This document shows, in pieces, positions 39,785-51,392 of a stretch of 64,000 nucleotides of DNA (position 1 is the first letter of the stretch; each line of letters opens with the position of its first letter). Source of the stretch: Eriocheir sinensis (Eukaryota; Arthropoda; Malacostraca; Decapoda; Varunidae); NCBI RefSeq assembly GCF_024679095.1, contig NC_066544.1:3180283-3244282 (forward strand), given 5' to 3'. A program made the position numbers and the translations under genes. Under the pieces are notes generated by a model. It was not told where the DNA came from. It made no database searches and worked only from the letters and a program-made list of their open reading frames with translations.

Positions 39785-40940
39785 ATAGCTGGGCACGATA
39801 ACAGAAAACCTTATTCCCGATAACCGATAACTGATAATGAAAAACCTTAACGGCGATAACCGATATTTGTTAACTAGAGACACAAATATAGGAGATAACC
39901 GATAACCAATATAAATCCACAATTCCGATACTAGCTAGAGATAAGTCCGATAGGCGAAAACGATACTATATTGATATTTCAGATAGAACAACATTGATGA
40001 ATTCAAATTTTCATTATCTGTATTTTAGGAAACTTACAAAACCTTAAAACCACACGTTGACACGTACATATGGACGGTAATACTAGAAAAGCCTGAACTG
40101 GTGTTGTGTTATTTGGCGTCCCCACCGTCAAAAATTGTTTACAAACTCTGGTCTCTCGTGAACGGTGCATGCTCAGACCAGCAAGCGTAGACCTGTACAG
40201 TCTCATAAAGCTTTTAAACCGTAATTAAGAGTTGCTGGAATGCTGAATCAGACATATAGTAACAATACCACCATCCTCGCTGTTTCTAGAACGACACTCT
40301 GTACGAGTTTTTATATGTACAGAGTGTACTTCGTTCTAGAAACAGCGAGGATGGTGGTACTGCATGTTTGATTCAGCTTTCCAGCAACTCTTAATGTGTT
40401 AAAAAAACATTGAGACTGTACAGGTCTACACTTAATGGTCTGAGCATGCGCAGTTCACGAGAGATCAGTGTTTGTAAACAAAAGCGCCAGCTTTTGACGA
40501 TGGGACACCAAATAACACAACACCGGGTGCCTTCAGTATCATGGCATGGTCACAAACGAATATGGAATATCAAATTTGAGGCAGTGAATAATCATTTTTG
40601 GGGCAAAGTTAAATGATTTTTCTCTATGATATATTGATTTTTGAGTAGCATAAAAAAATAACCTAGTGTTTTAATTTTCATGATCTAAGTATGAAATCTC
40701 ATCACCGAAGCTATTTCATACCCCGAAGTTTTTTCATACAATACCGGGCCACGCATGCGCAGTAGGGAGACAACGTTTTTTTTCTGAGAGGCGGAAAAAA
40801 AAGTAGCGATTATCGCTAGTTTGGTTACAAAAGTAACGAAGATACCGATATATATTTAAATAAGTAGCGAATGGTCGATAATCCGATTTTGTTATCAGCG
40901 ATAAAGTGTCGCGATAACTTATCGCGATAACGCCCAGCTA
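39785..40940. mobile_element. Foldback DNA element with 11-bp target duplication
   Basis: Ends TAGCTGGGCACGATAAC and, in reverse complement, TAGCTGGGCGTTATCGC. TGGTCACTCGC occurs directly on both sides (39774-39784 and 40941-40951). Subterminal GATAACCGATAAC and TATCGCGATAACTTATCGCG motifs are repeated. The centre is a long imperfect palindrome (40085-40545). A 9-11-bp duplication fits MULE-like better than hAT, but no transposase is present. Confidence 0.75.
40085..40545. repeat. Long imperfect palindrome at the centre of the foldback element
   Basis: Arms of about 220 bases centred near 40308. For example, ATCCTCGCTGTTTCTAGAACG at about 40271 (21 bases long) is mirrored by its complement at 40333. 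Outer parts such as TTAAGAGTTGCTGGAA and GACCTGTACAGTCTCA are also mirrored. The transcript would form a long hairpin. Confidence 0.85.
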
Positions 40941-41383
40941 TGGTCACTCGCTTAACCGTGCGGATAATCGTGCGATTTGGCCAATATCGCAGACTTTCTG
41001 CAAACTTTTTGAACATTTCAAAATGTTCGCGCGACGCGCCGGCACCCGCAAGTCGCGCGAACTTTATCGCGCGACTAATCCCAAGGACGTCGCTACGATG
41101 TTGAGCGTATATGCCGATTTCGGAAATTTTCAAAATCGCCAACCTTCGCAGACCGAAATCGCAGATGTGTGATCCCAGCATTCGGAAATTTTCAAAATCG
41201 CCAACCGTCGCAGAGCGAAATCGCGGCCCATGAGGCAGTGGCTTGGGTGGTATTCATACTCACAGATGAAGTTCTGGAAGAGGCTTATGCCTGTGCCTCC
41301 AGCTCATTGGCCGTAACTAATTATATGTTGTGGTCATATGTGGTGGTGTACACTAGTGGAGCTTTATAATTAAATTTATGTTC

Positions 41384-43320
41384 TTAATTTTTCCAAAACT
41401 TATCTAATTTTCTCTCAAATGTCTTCACTGTCCCTGAACTAATCACACTCCCTGGCATACTATTCCAGCTGTTTACAACTCTGTTGGTGAACGCACATTT
41501 TCTGATGTTTAGTCTTGCACGGTTCTTGAATATCTTTCTGGTGTTTCCTCTTATGTCACTCTCTCGCATCGTAAACATTCCTTCCGAACAATCTTCATCA
41601 TACTTTCCACATAATATTTTAAATGTTTCTATCATGTCCCATCGAGATCTTCGATATGCCAGAGTGGGTAAATCCAGTTTCCTCAGTCATTCCTCATAGC
41701 TCAAATCATTTATTTCCAGCATTAGCTTGGTGGCTCTTCTTTGAACATTTTCTATTATGTCAATATCTTTGACCGAGTATGGACACCATCTGGTTGGCGT
41801 ATTCAAGGTGTGGTCTGACAAGGGCCGTATACAAGGTCTTAAACATATCCAGATCTAGATAAACCAGTGTTCTTCCTATAATGCCCACTATTCTATTTGC
41901 CTTATTAATCTTTTCACTAAGTTTTCAGCCAAATGATCAGAAAAAAACTTAACATTGTCAATTACCACACCTATATCTTTCTATTTTTTCAGTCTTAGTT
42001 AAAAGGTTGTTCATGGTGTACACTTAGTCCTCTACATTAGTTCTCCCAATCCTCATTTGTTTGCATTTTTCTGAATGAAAATAAAGTTGCCACTCTTCGG
42101 TCCATTTCTGAACTCCTTTCAGATCGTCTTGGAGCCTTCTTTCTACAGTCATCCGCATTATTGATAGTCTTAAAAATCTTGGTGTCATCAGCATACAAAT
42201 ATATTTCACTACCATTTTTCACACTATCAGGTAGGTAATTTATAAATAAAACAAAAAGCAAAGGACCGAGAACAGAGCCTTGCGGCACACTACTAGTGAC
42301 CACTTTCCAGCCTGACATTTTTCCATTAACATTAAGTTGCTGCTTCCTCTTCAATAAGAAATTCTTTATCCAAGTTGTGTACAGGCCTTCAATTCCATAG
42401 AGAGACAGTTTTTTGAAGTCTGTCAAAAGCCTTCATAAAATCACAGTAAACTACTTCAACAGCCTGGCCTCTGTCTATTTCCTCTGTCCATCTGTCTAAC
42501 ACCTTGATGAGCTGCAGCACCGTAGAGCGATCAGATATGAAGCCAAACTGCACTTTACTAAATAACTTGTTACGTTTCATGTTTGCCATAATTTCTTCCC
42601 TAAGCATTGACTCCATTATCGTACATATGACGCTGGTAAGACTGATGGGCCTGTAGTTTCCAGGATCACCTTTCCTTCCCTCCTTATGGATAGCTGTAAC
42701 ATTAGCAATTTTCCAGTCTTCTGGTACCAGACCCTCATTAAATGAAGTTTGAAAAATAATTTGGAGTGGTTCAACTATCACGTCCATCATTTCTTTAATA
42801 ATTTTTGGGTGCAGTTCATCAGGTCCTGGTGATTTACTAGTTTTCAATTTGTGGAATACTTTTTTTTGTTTTCTCTTGAAATTACTGGACATGCCAGCAC
42901 TGGCACTTCCTTGCTTTCCACTTCAGGTACATCTTCATCAGAATCTGTGACAAAGACACTAGATAAATATTCCGATAATATGTCAGCCTTTTCTTTTTCA
43001 CTATCAGTTTACTGTGTTTTCTCCGCATCCTTGTACAGATCCCCGATCCTCTCCTTCGTTCTTGTATAAGACTACATATTTCCAAAATATCTTCGGATTA
43101 GATTTAGCATTCCCAGCAATTTGTTGTTCTTTCTGTTTTACAGCGTTTCTTATTTCTCTTCTAATTTGGTTGTTCAATCTCCTGTACTCCTTATCCACGT
43201 CAGCATATCTTCTTCTTGGTGGTGTGGCTTGTTGGTGTTCTTGTTTCATGTGTTTCAAAGTTTCCCACAATCTCTGTTTTCTCTTTATCTTTGTCCACAA
43301 CGCTAGTGGGCCATGCATGA
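41384..43320 (-). mobile_element. 5'-truncated CR1/L2-like LINE, minus strand, broken
   Basis: Blocks of ORF2 in order on the minus strand: linker DVDKEYRRLNNQIRREIRNA (43318-43004), [35 protein letters not shown] and QFGFISDRSTVLQLI (42892-42389), SVPQGSVLGPLLFVLF and LYADDTKIFK (42426-42037), and the C-terminal NIRKCAFTNRVVNSWNSMPG (41635-41384). Frames shift between blocks. Confidence 0.85.
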
Positions 43321-43615
43321 GGCCCTTTAAGATTCGATGGCTTGTATCAATAGTTTTTTTCTATAATAGCCGCCACTTGATACCACATTTTCACTGCAAC
43401 AAGTGTTTTACTCATATATTTTTTAAATATGTTTATTTATTTATTATTATTAATATTTTTGTTGCTTTAGGTCCTCAGTTTATTTTTAGATAACAGCAAT
43501 ATTGGTATTTATATTCCTTAAAAGGGCCATTTAATTACCTCACAATTATGTGTCTTACATATTTACCGTATATTCTAGTTTATTCTAGTAATGCGGTTAG
43601 TTCTGTGTTTCACAG
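43321..43615. other. AT-rich interval upstream of the HARBI1-like gene
   Basis: No terminal inverted repeat for a full Harbinger transposon was recognised here and no promoter motif can be defended. Confidence 0.3.
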
Positions 43616-44066
43616 ATGGAGCTTGTTGCGGCATACATTTTCAATCGCGATGAACACCTGTTGCGGGTGTATAGATTTGCCCGTCAGGATATAATCAGGC
43701 TATGTGATGAGCTGCGGCCCCACCTGGAAAGGAGATCCAGGAGGGCACATGCACTCCCAACACACACCAAAGTTCTGGCTGCACTAAGTTTTTTTGCAAG
43801 TGGCAGCTTTCAAAGTGTTTTGGAGACACTGTCGAAATGGACCAATCAAGTGTTAGTAGGGCCATTGATAAAGTAACTCAAGTACTTTGTGAAAAGGCCA
43901 GTCAGGAGATAAAGATGCCAACCACAGCAATATAGTATATTAAAAGAACTATGCAGGACTTTCCAAGAGTGATAAGTGCCATTGATGGAACACACATTCG
44001 CATCAAGGTCCCAGAGGAAACTGAAGAGGTTTATGTCAACCGGAAACAATTCAACTCCCTAAATGT

Positions 44067-45854
44067 TGTTATAGTAGGATATCAATGTATTATTATTATT
44101 ATTTAATATCACCACGAATTAGGCATACAATTGTCAATGGAAAAAACCCACGACAGATAGATCATGCCACCTAATAGGAATGTCGTCCGTCAGTGTTTAC
44201 CGTCTCAGTTTGTATACATCGCATTTCATAGTGCGTGGAGGTCACCTTGACGTACGTGACCAATTATAACAATTATTTTCCAACCTGTAACTCGTGACTC
44301 CTTCATGAGAGTCCGACTGACACACAACGGCAGTCGCTCTCGCTACGACGCTCCTTGTACATATAGGCTACGAATTGGTGGGAAGACGACCGGGCACCAA
44401 ACACACCATCCATACGGCTGGTGAGGTATAAGGGAGGTGAAGGGAGCTGAAGCCCCCTTCCCATGTCCATGTCCTCACCAACTCTATTCCCTCACTCAAC
44501 AAGTACTTCAGCAGTTTCTCTAAAGACTCTAAAGACAGATCCTCTCTTCCACACACCACACTCACATTCACACATACACCTTTTCCCAAAAAAAAAAAAA
44601 AATTTCAAATGGCACACCAAGCAAGGAGAGTCCCTGGAGGGGGGACAAATTCCCCCAGGAGGGAGGGAGGACTCCTGGCTGCTGCCGAGAGAGGTGTCTG
44701 ATAACTCTCGAACCTCTTTCTTCTCAATTTGCAACATTCGCGGTCTTCGCTCTAATTTTCATTCTGTGGAACATCTAAACCTCACTCTTTCTACCTGAAA
44801 CACAGGTTTCTGAGGCTACTGACAGCAATCTCTCACTCTGTTCCTCCTACTATCTATCCTAAAATTTCAATCCAAAGCTACATCTGTGCTGTTATCTCTC
44901 ACTAACTCTACCAACTATGTAAAATTCTTTGATCTAGAGATTTCAATGTTCACCACCAGCTTTGGCTTGTCAATGATAGAGGTAGCTAAAACAAAAGGTA
45001 CCAGAGCCAACAAATGCTAATTATAAGAACTTACATTTCTGCTGAAAATCGTGCCAAAATCTATTCTCCGACTACAAAAATTCTTTCATTAACTTTTCTA
45101 AAAAAACTCTGACGATTCTCTTCATATTCCTCCTACTCATCCCCCTCTGGCTGGAAGTATGCCTTGCCTGCAGCCCTGTAAGAGTGACCGCTCCAATCCC
45201 TCAAACTCTAACGTCCTTGCTTTCTTTTCTTTGTCCTATCTAAGCTTTTGAATCAATCCAAAAGCTTTGATGGCTGGCAACAAAATCTTCTTTCACTACC
45301 CTCCTCGGTTTCTATCCTTCTCCTCTGTACTTATCTCTCAGTTCCTTTTCTGACCGTTCTATTTCTGCCGTGGTAGACGGTCACTGTTCTATTCTACGCC
45401 CGATGATTGCATTATGCATTATTCAACTTTTAATAGAAGACCCACCCTTCAGAAACTTAACGACTCAAGGCTGAGACTGCAGAACGCTTAGCGTCCATAT
45501 AGGGCCTTGTCCGCCCTCGTATGGAGTATGCATTGGAGAGGAGGGCTAAGGCTTCGTCTCATCAGCCTCCTCCTCATACTGATAGTCTTCTACCTCTATC
45601 TTCTATTATATCGCTGACTGCTCTTCTTCTCTTGCTAACTGCATGCCTCCCCCCCTCCCGCGGCCCCGCTGCACTCGACTTTCTACTCATGCTCATCCCG
45701 GACAATCTTCCTTTTTCCTTATTTCCACACGACTTACTTTTCAAGGAGGAGGTATCCAGACACCCTCTCCTCCCAAAAAAAAAAAATATATTCGCCTTAA
45801 GGAAGCTGAAGTCTTAATCAACGCCCTTTAAACGCCCCCCGGTAACCCGTTACA
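44067..45854 (+). repeat. 5' LTR of the env element, split by a LINE
   Basis: LTR sequence runs 44067-44375 and 45788-45854 (about 376 bases in total), with a jockey-like LINE between them. The junction GAAT|ATATTCG is intact in the 3' LTR, giving the empty site. Confidence 0.9.
44376..45784 (+). mobile_element. Internally deleted jockey-like LINE with poly-A, inside the 5' LTR
   Basis: Plus-strand scraps of endonuclease (FSICNIRGLRSNFHSVEHLN) and of RT/C-terminus (RRPTLQKLNDSRL; PRPRCTRLSTHAHP, as in the 37.4-39.0 kb LINE), with large deletions. It ends in poly-A at 45775-45784. AAT occurs on both sides. Confidence 0.85.
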
Positions 45855-47199
45855 TTTGGTTGGCAGCGGTCCCCACCGCTCCTGTGCCTTCGCTACCTCG
45901 TTCTCCTCCAAGCTCCAAGCCACGAGAACTCACCAACAAACTACGGGGACAGGCGTAGAAGGAAGGAAGGAGTCACAAGCCAGCCGTCCGCGGCAACTCT
46001 ACAGGATTCAAGCCTACAAGCTCTCTACAGGCGTCAAGCCTCGAGCCACCAACAGGCCTACGCAGCCGAAAGCGAGGGCCACAATCTACAAGCCGCCCCA
46101 CCCGCTTCAAGCCAGCACTGGTACGAGCACTGCAAGCCACTCACAGCTCACTCGAAGCCCTCCACGATACGCAGAAGAATTCACACCCTCGGGCCTCCGC
46201 CCGCAGAGGGAGGCACGCCCCGCTGACCTTGGAACAACCCACATGCCCCTCGCATCACAGCGGGCGGCAACACCGCCGCTGCCGGGAGCATCGGCCCAAA
46301 CCTCTTCCGGCAAACAGTCAGCCAGGGCACCCGCGGACATCTCCCGGTGACTGCAAGCAGTTACCACTACCGTTTCCTGCAAGGCGTCTTCTCAAGAGGT
46401 TACACACCCTAGTCGCCTTATCTGCCACCGCGGCCCATCTCACAATATAACAAGAACGCCGCAGCCGTCCTACGTCTGGCAGCAGTGTTCCGGCACCAGT
46501 CCACGGCCAGTCAAATCGTCAGCAGTTTCCAGCAGCCATTACGAGTCCCCCGATGTCCACCCTTCCCTCATCTCTCACCGCCGCTCCTGCCGCGGCCGAG
46601 GTCTTCCGACGCGACTCCAACGACTAGACGTACCCCAGGGCGTCGCCAACCTTCGCCCTCTCCACTACATCAGCTGATTAATCTTGGTATTTGTGGATAT
46701 TCCCTTCTGGTCAAAATATGCCGGCTCAGCTTATTTAAGTTTTGTTTCGAGCAGAGGCACGACCTTTTTATTTCTGTGTTCCTAACACTGTTAATCAGTC
46801 ATAATTGTGAGAGTAACGTTCATTCGCATACGATATTGATCCTTTCTTATTGTCTGCTAGCGGTAAAACTGTGAATTCCCTGATCAAAGTTCATCTTCCT
46901 CAGTGTGCCCTGGCTCCGTTTTCTCTTCGCCGCTCGAGAGAAAACTAGCGCTTTAAAGGCATACTCACTTAATTTTCTCCTACCCAAAATACCGCAGTGT
47001 TTATAGAATTATTTTTTTCTTATACCCATAACATTATAACATTCCATTATAACCTTAACTTCTATTACGTCTAACAGGCACTTTTTTTTTTTTTTTAGGG
47101 GTTCGGCGCAAACTATTAATTCATACACGTTACGTTTATTGGTTAATATTTACAGCTATCAAAATATGCTCCTATATTGTAACTGATTTACACCATAGT
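45855..47199 (+). other. Leader of the env element with a possible primer-binding site
   Basis: Directly after the LTR comes TTTGGTTGGCAGCGGTCC; the TGGCAGCGG part is a plausible tRNA primer-binding site, but I cannot name the tRNA. The next 1.3 kb has no recognised protein. The 164-codon frame at 45856 has biased composition and no family features. A poly-T run lies at 47082-47097. Confidence 0.5.
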
Positions 47200-48200
47200 A
47201 TGAACAAAGACACTCTCGCTAAACTCGGCGACACCTTTAAACAGTTGGCTCGTCCTTCAAGTGAGGAGGAATTGGAGCACGGTGCAGACACCGATGATTT
47301 TAATGTTGTAAACTTACGTTCGGGTGCTACATACTCATCACTCCCAAGGGAAAGCGCCCCTTCACCTCCGGGTTCGTCTGAATACTTAACCCCCACTCAG
47401 CCGATCAAAATGCCTGACGATCCACCTCCCGCCCCTCCTGCCGGGGCCCCACCCCACTTCCCCCCTCCCCCGATTCGGGTCATTCCAACTCACGCCAGTA
47501 TTCGGCAGTTCTCTGGCGGCGAGACCGATTTTTCGGCGAGACAGTTCCTAGATCTTTGTGAGTCTGCCATCGTAAATTCCTCCATTACGGAAGATCATGA
47601 TAAAATCGCTTTCATTCGGTCCCGGTTACTTCCAGGCTCTCGGGCACTAAATTTGATGCAGTCCTCAGCGTTCGCTTCGGGGGACATTGGAGTAAACTAT
47701 GAGGTTTTTAAAAGGAATTTCATAAAAATCTTCGGGGGCGGGAGTAAACCAAGCATCGTTAGACAGATGGCACACACGGTTGAGTCCCTCCAAAAAAAAT
47801 CCTCAACAAAGCCGATTTGGGACGCCATGATTGAGGCAAATCAGCTGGCGGTTGACTGTGTCAAAAGCCTAGAAGACGCGCAGTGGCTTCCAGGGGGCTG
47901 TATGCAAAAGCACCAGGTGAAGACAGCTTTCGAGTTGTTTTTTTACTTATTTCATATTTCAGAGAAGAACCGCCGTTCTGCCCTTCCTTTGGCCTTCAAA
48001 CCGAGCGGGAAGTTGGTTGACTTCATCTCAGAGTTAGAAGTCAAGGTTCAAGAACACCCTCACCATTAACCCCTCGCAACAGCCGCAGCATTGCAGGCAC
48101 AAAGTAAGGCATCTCTCACCTGTAGTTTTTGCAAACAATAAGGACATTCTGAACATTCTCGCTTCGCGAAACGTAGGGAATCAACGCACTCAAGACATGG
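47200..48200 (+). pseudogene. Gag of the env element, with stops
   Basis: ATG 47200. Acidic N-terminus, a proline-rich stretch (DDPPPAPPAGAPPHFPPPP), then a capsid-like helical region (GGETDFSARQFLDLCESAI, YEVFKRNFIKIFGGG). A TAA ends it at 48067-48069. In the same frame beyond it is a degenerate zinc knuckle CSFCKQ*GHSEHSR, where a stop falls inside the motif and the last Cys is lost. The nucleocapsid is therefore non-functional. Confidence 0.8.
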
Positions 48201-48420
48201 CTCTGATAGGAGATCAGGAGGTTACAGGGGCGGGCATCATTCATCACACAGGAACCCTAGGCCAAACCATTAGCGGAAGGCTGCCTTTTGCCTTGTCCAC
48301 GGGAATTGTTTTCATGATTCCGACAGTTGTTCTGCAATACAAAAGGCCAAGGAGGAACAGAAGTACAAGTCCTCGGCGGACAGTAAACAACACTCCTCCT
48401 CTTCTCAGAATAAAAAGACA

Positions 48421-50043
48421 TGACTTCGTGACAGCCCCAAGGTGTACATCCAAGTGTCCCTTAAGGACGCTACTAATTGGGAGCAACTTGACTCCATCAT
48501 TGCCGCCTTGGGACGGACAAGCATAATTGCCCTCCCTTGCAAGGTGGGCAAAATTTCACTCACCTTAGCGGGAGACACAGGTGCGACAGTCAATGTCATC
48601 TCAGACTCCGCTTAAAGGTCACTGACACGACAGGCGAGAGGGAAAAATTGGCCGCTCCAAGAGAACGACCTGAATGTGGTAGGCGTGACGGGCACCACTT
48701 TGGGAATCCTTGGGCGAGTACCACTAACAGTCAGCTTACATGAAAAAGTATGTCCCTTTCGAGATTTCTTTTATGTCTCTAGCAGGTTTGCCTTACCTGT
48801 GGATGGGATCTTAGGATTAAACGCCATGAAAGACCTGCACATAACCATAAACCCTGAAAGCAACGCGATCGTGTATCAAGGCCGACGCATACAGGGGATG
48901 GTAAATCCATCGCCTCTGTCAACTGTAATCTCACCCTCAAAGGGGGAAAATGACCAACCCACCACAGACTCAGGGTCTGCCACCGCCCAAGTGGCACCTC
49001 TTACGGTCAAACCACACGAAAACATTGCAGACTTGTGGCGGACAGTAACGGCAGTCGTAGAAGGTCCTCAAATAGTTCCGGATCGTGCTGCAAAACTTGT
49101 TAAAATCCGGTTGCCTAACGCCCCTCCAACGGGCAGTGATGTGTGTATCGACGGAGCTCCTCACATACACCGCGTGACGGTGGAGGTGACTCTCGCGACA
49201 GTCAAGGAGGGAGGTATTGCAGAGGCATTGGTAATAAACACGTCTGGATCCCCTGTATCCTTAAAACACGGTGTTAGATTATGCCAGTGTCTAGTGTATG
49301 GGAGAAATATCGCCCCGGAACCAGCTGAATACCCTTCAGCCCAAGTCTCAGGCATAACCTCGGCGTATCAGGCTTCTAACGAACAAAACACAGCTAATTT
49401 AGAGGCATTCCTAAAAGTTGCACACTATTCCGAAATTAAGCCAACCTTAATCCAGCTACTGGAACATTATAGGGGGGCGCTTGCTCTACCAGGCGAACCG
49501 CTTGGAGTTACGCAGTGTGCTGAACACCACATTAAGTTAAAACCCAATACAAATCCTGTATATATCAATGCGTACAAGCTTCCCCACAGTCAGAGGGAGG
49601 TTGTGCAACAACTTATCTCTGAAATGTTGGAACAAGGTGTCATCAAAGAATCGAATTCCCCGTGGAATTCACCCTTGTTTCTGGTTCCAAAGAAAGACGG
49701 TTCTTATCGTCCTGTGATTGATTTCCGGCGTGTAAACACCGTGACCGTGGATGGTCATTTTCCGCTTCCCGTTCTTAGAGATCTTCTGATGTGTCTCGGT
49801 AGAGGAAATAAAGTCTTTACGAGTCTTGATCTGGTCAGTGGCTACTGGCAACTGCCCATGGCCCCCGAGTCACGTGAAATAACGGCTTTCAGCACGCCTC
49901 ATGGCCAATATGAGTGGACGAGGATGCCGTTCGGGCTCAAAGGAGCTCCCTTGACCTTCCAAAGGACAATGAACTGTATTTTTGGTGACTTTGCTAGGCA
50001 ACTCTGTCTATGTGTATTTAGACGACATCATCATAGCAAGTAA
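48421..50043 (+). pseudogene. Pol part 1 of the env element: protease and most of RT, broken
   Basis: Protease block LAGDTGATVNVIS near 48570 is followed by a TAA near 48613. The frame 48676-50043 continues the protease C-terminus (PVDGILGLNAMKDLH) into RT: SPWNSPLFLVPKKDGSYRP, VIDFRRVNTVTV, FTSLDLVSGYWQLPM and MPFGLKGAPLTFQRT. The catalytic YLDD codons (50015-50026) are present, but one frameshift earlier puts them in another frame. A LINE interrupts 17 bases after them. Confidence 0.85.
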
Positions 50044-51392
50044 TCGGTTATAGGGAAGATGCTGGAGTCCATAATAGCCAGGAACATTCGGGAGCATTTA
50101 GAGAAACATAGCTTAATTCACGACTCGCAGCATGGGTTCACAAAAGGTAGGTCATGCCTCACCAATCTCTTGTCCTTCTACAATAAAGTATTTGAGGCGG
50201 TTGACAGAGATGAAAATTATGATGTAATCTATCTTGATTTTAGTAAAGCGTTTGACAAAGTTCCTCACCAACGACTGTTGCTTAAATTACAGGCTCACGG
50301 AGTAGAGGGTAAAGTTTTGAACTGGGTCAAGGCGTGGCTTAGCAACAGGAAGCAAAGAGTGCAAATCAATGGTAAAAGATCTGACTGGGGATGTGTTACG
50401 AGTGGGGTCCTACAAGGTTCGGTATTAGGTCCACTTTTGTTTATTATTTATATCAATGACGTAGACACAGGAATTAGTAGTGATGTTAGTAAATTTGCAG
50501 ATGATACCAAGATCGGTAGAGTAATTGAGTCGGATCAGGACGCTAGTATTCTCCAAGGTGAACTCAACAGATTATATGACTGGGCGGATAAATGGCAGAT
50601 GGAGTTCAATGTAGGGAAGTGCAGTATTCTGAGTGTAGGAACAACCCCTCACATAACTATTGCTTAAATGACACTCTCATACGTAGGTCTGGGTGCGAGA
50701 GGATTTAGGGTCTTAGTGAGCTCTGATCTCCGTCCAAGGGCACAATGCATTCAAGCTAGAAATCGAGCTAATAGGGTACTGGGATTTATTTCAAGGAGCG
50801 TAAGCAACAGAAGCCCCGAAGTCTTCCTCAAACTATATTTAGCATTAGTTAGACCTCATCTTGACTATGCGGTTCAGTTCTGGTCACCCTACTATAGAAT
50901 GGATATCAAAATGTTAGAATCGGTGCAGAGGAGGATGACTAAGATGATTCAGGGGTTGAGAAACTTGCCATACGAGGAAAGACTCAAACAGTTAAACCTG
51001 CATTCTCTAGAAAGGCGAAGGGTGCGTGGAGACATGATCGAGGTTTATAAATGGATGAAGGGCTTTAGTAAGGGAGACATTCATAAGGTTTTGTTGGTAA
51101 GAGAACCGGGTAGGACACGAAGTAACGGGTTTAAACTGGATAAATTCAGATTCAACAGGGACATAGGCAAAAATTGGTTTACTAACAGGGTGGTGGATGA
51201 GTGGAATAGGCTTAGCAGTCATGTGGTGAGTGCCAATACAATTGTCACATTCAAAAATAGACTAGATAAATTCATGGACAGCGATATTAGGTGGGGTTAG
51301 ATACACGGGAGCTTAGGGTCAAAGGAGCTGCCTCGTACAGGCCTACCGGCCTCTTGCAGACTCCTGCGTTCTTATGTTCTTCTTCTTCTTAT
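50044..51392 (+). mobile_element. 5'-truncated CR1-like LINE inserted in the RT, GTAA target duplication
   Basis: GTAA lies at 50040-50043 and 51393-51396. Removing the insert and one GTAA joins the RT codons in frame (I-A-S-K-D-V). The insert carries its own RT C-terminal part: [64 protein letters not shown], then from 50668 QGLRNLPYEERLKQLNLHSL and RTRSNGFKLDKFRF, ending with a TTCTTATG-type repeat. One frame break lies near 50667. Same family as 6683-7258. Confidence 0.92.

Noticed and set aside
45856..46350. A 164-codon frame at the start of the env-element leader
   Set aside because: It begins right after the LTR, has biased composition and no motif. Leader sequence is the simpler reading.
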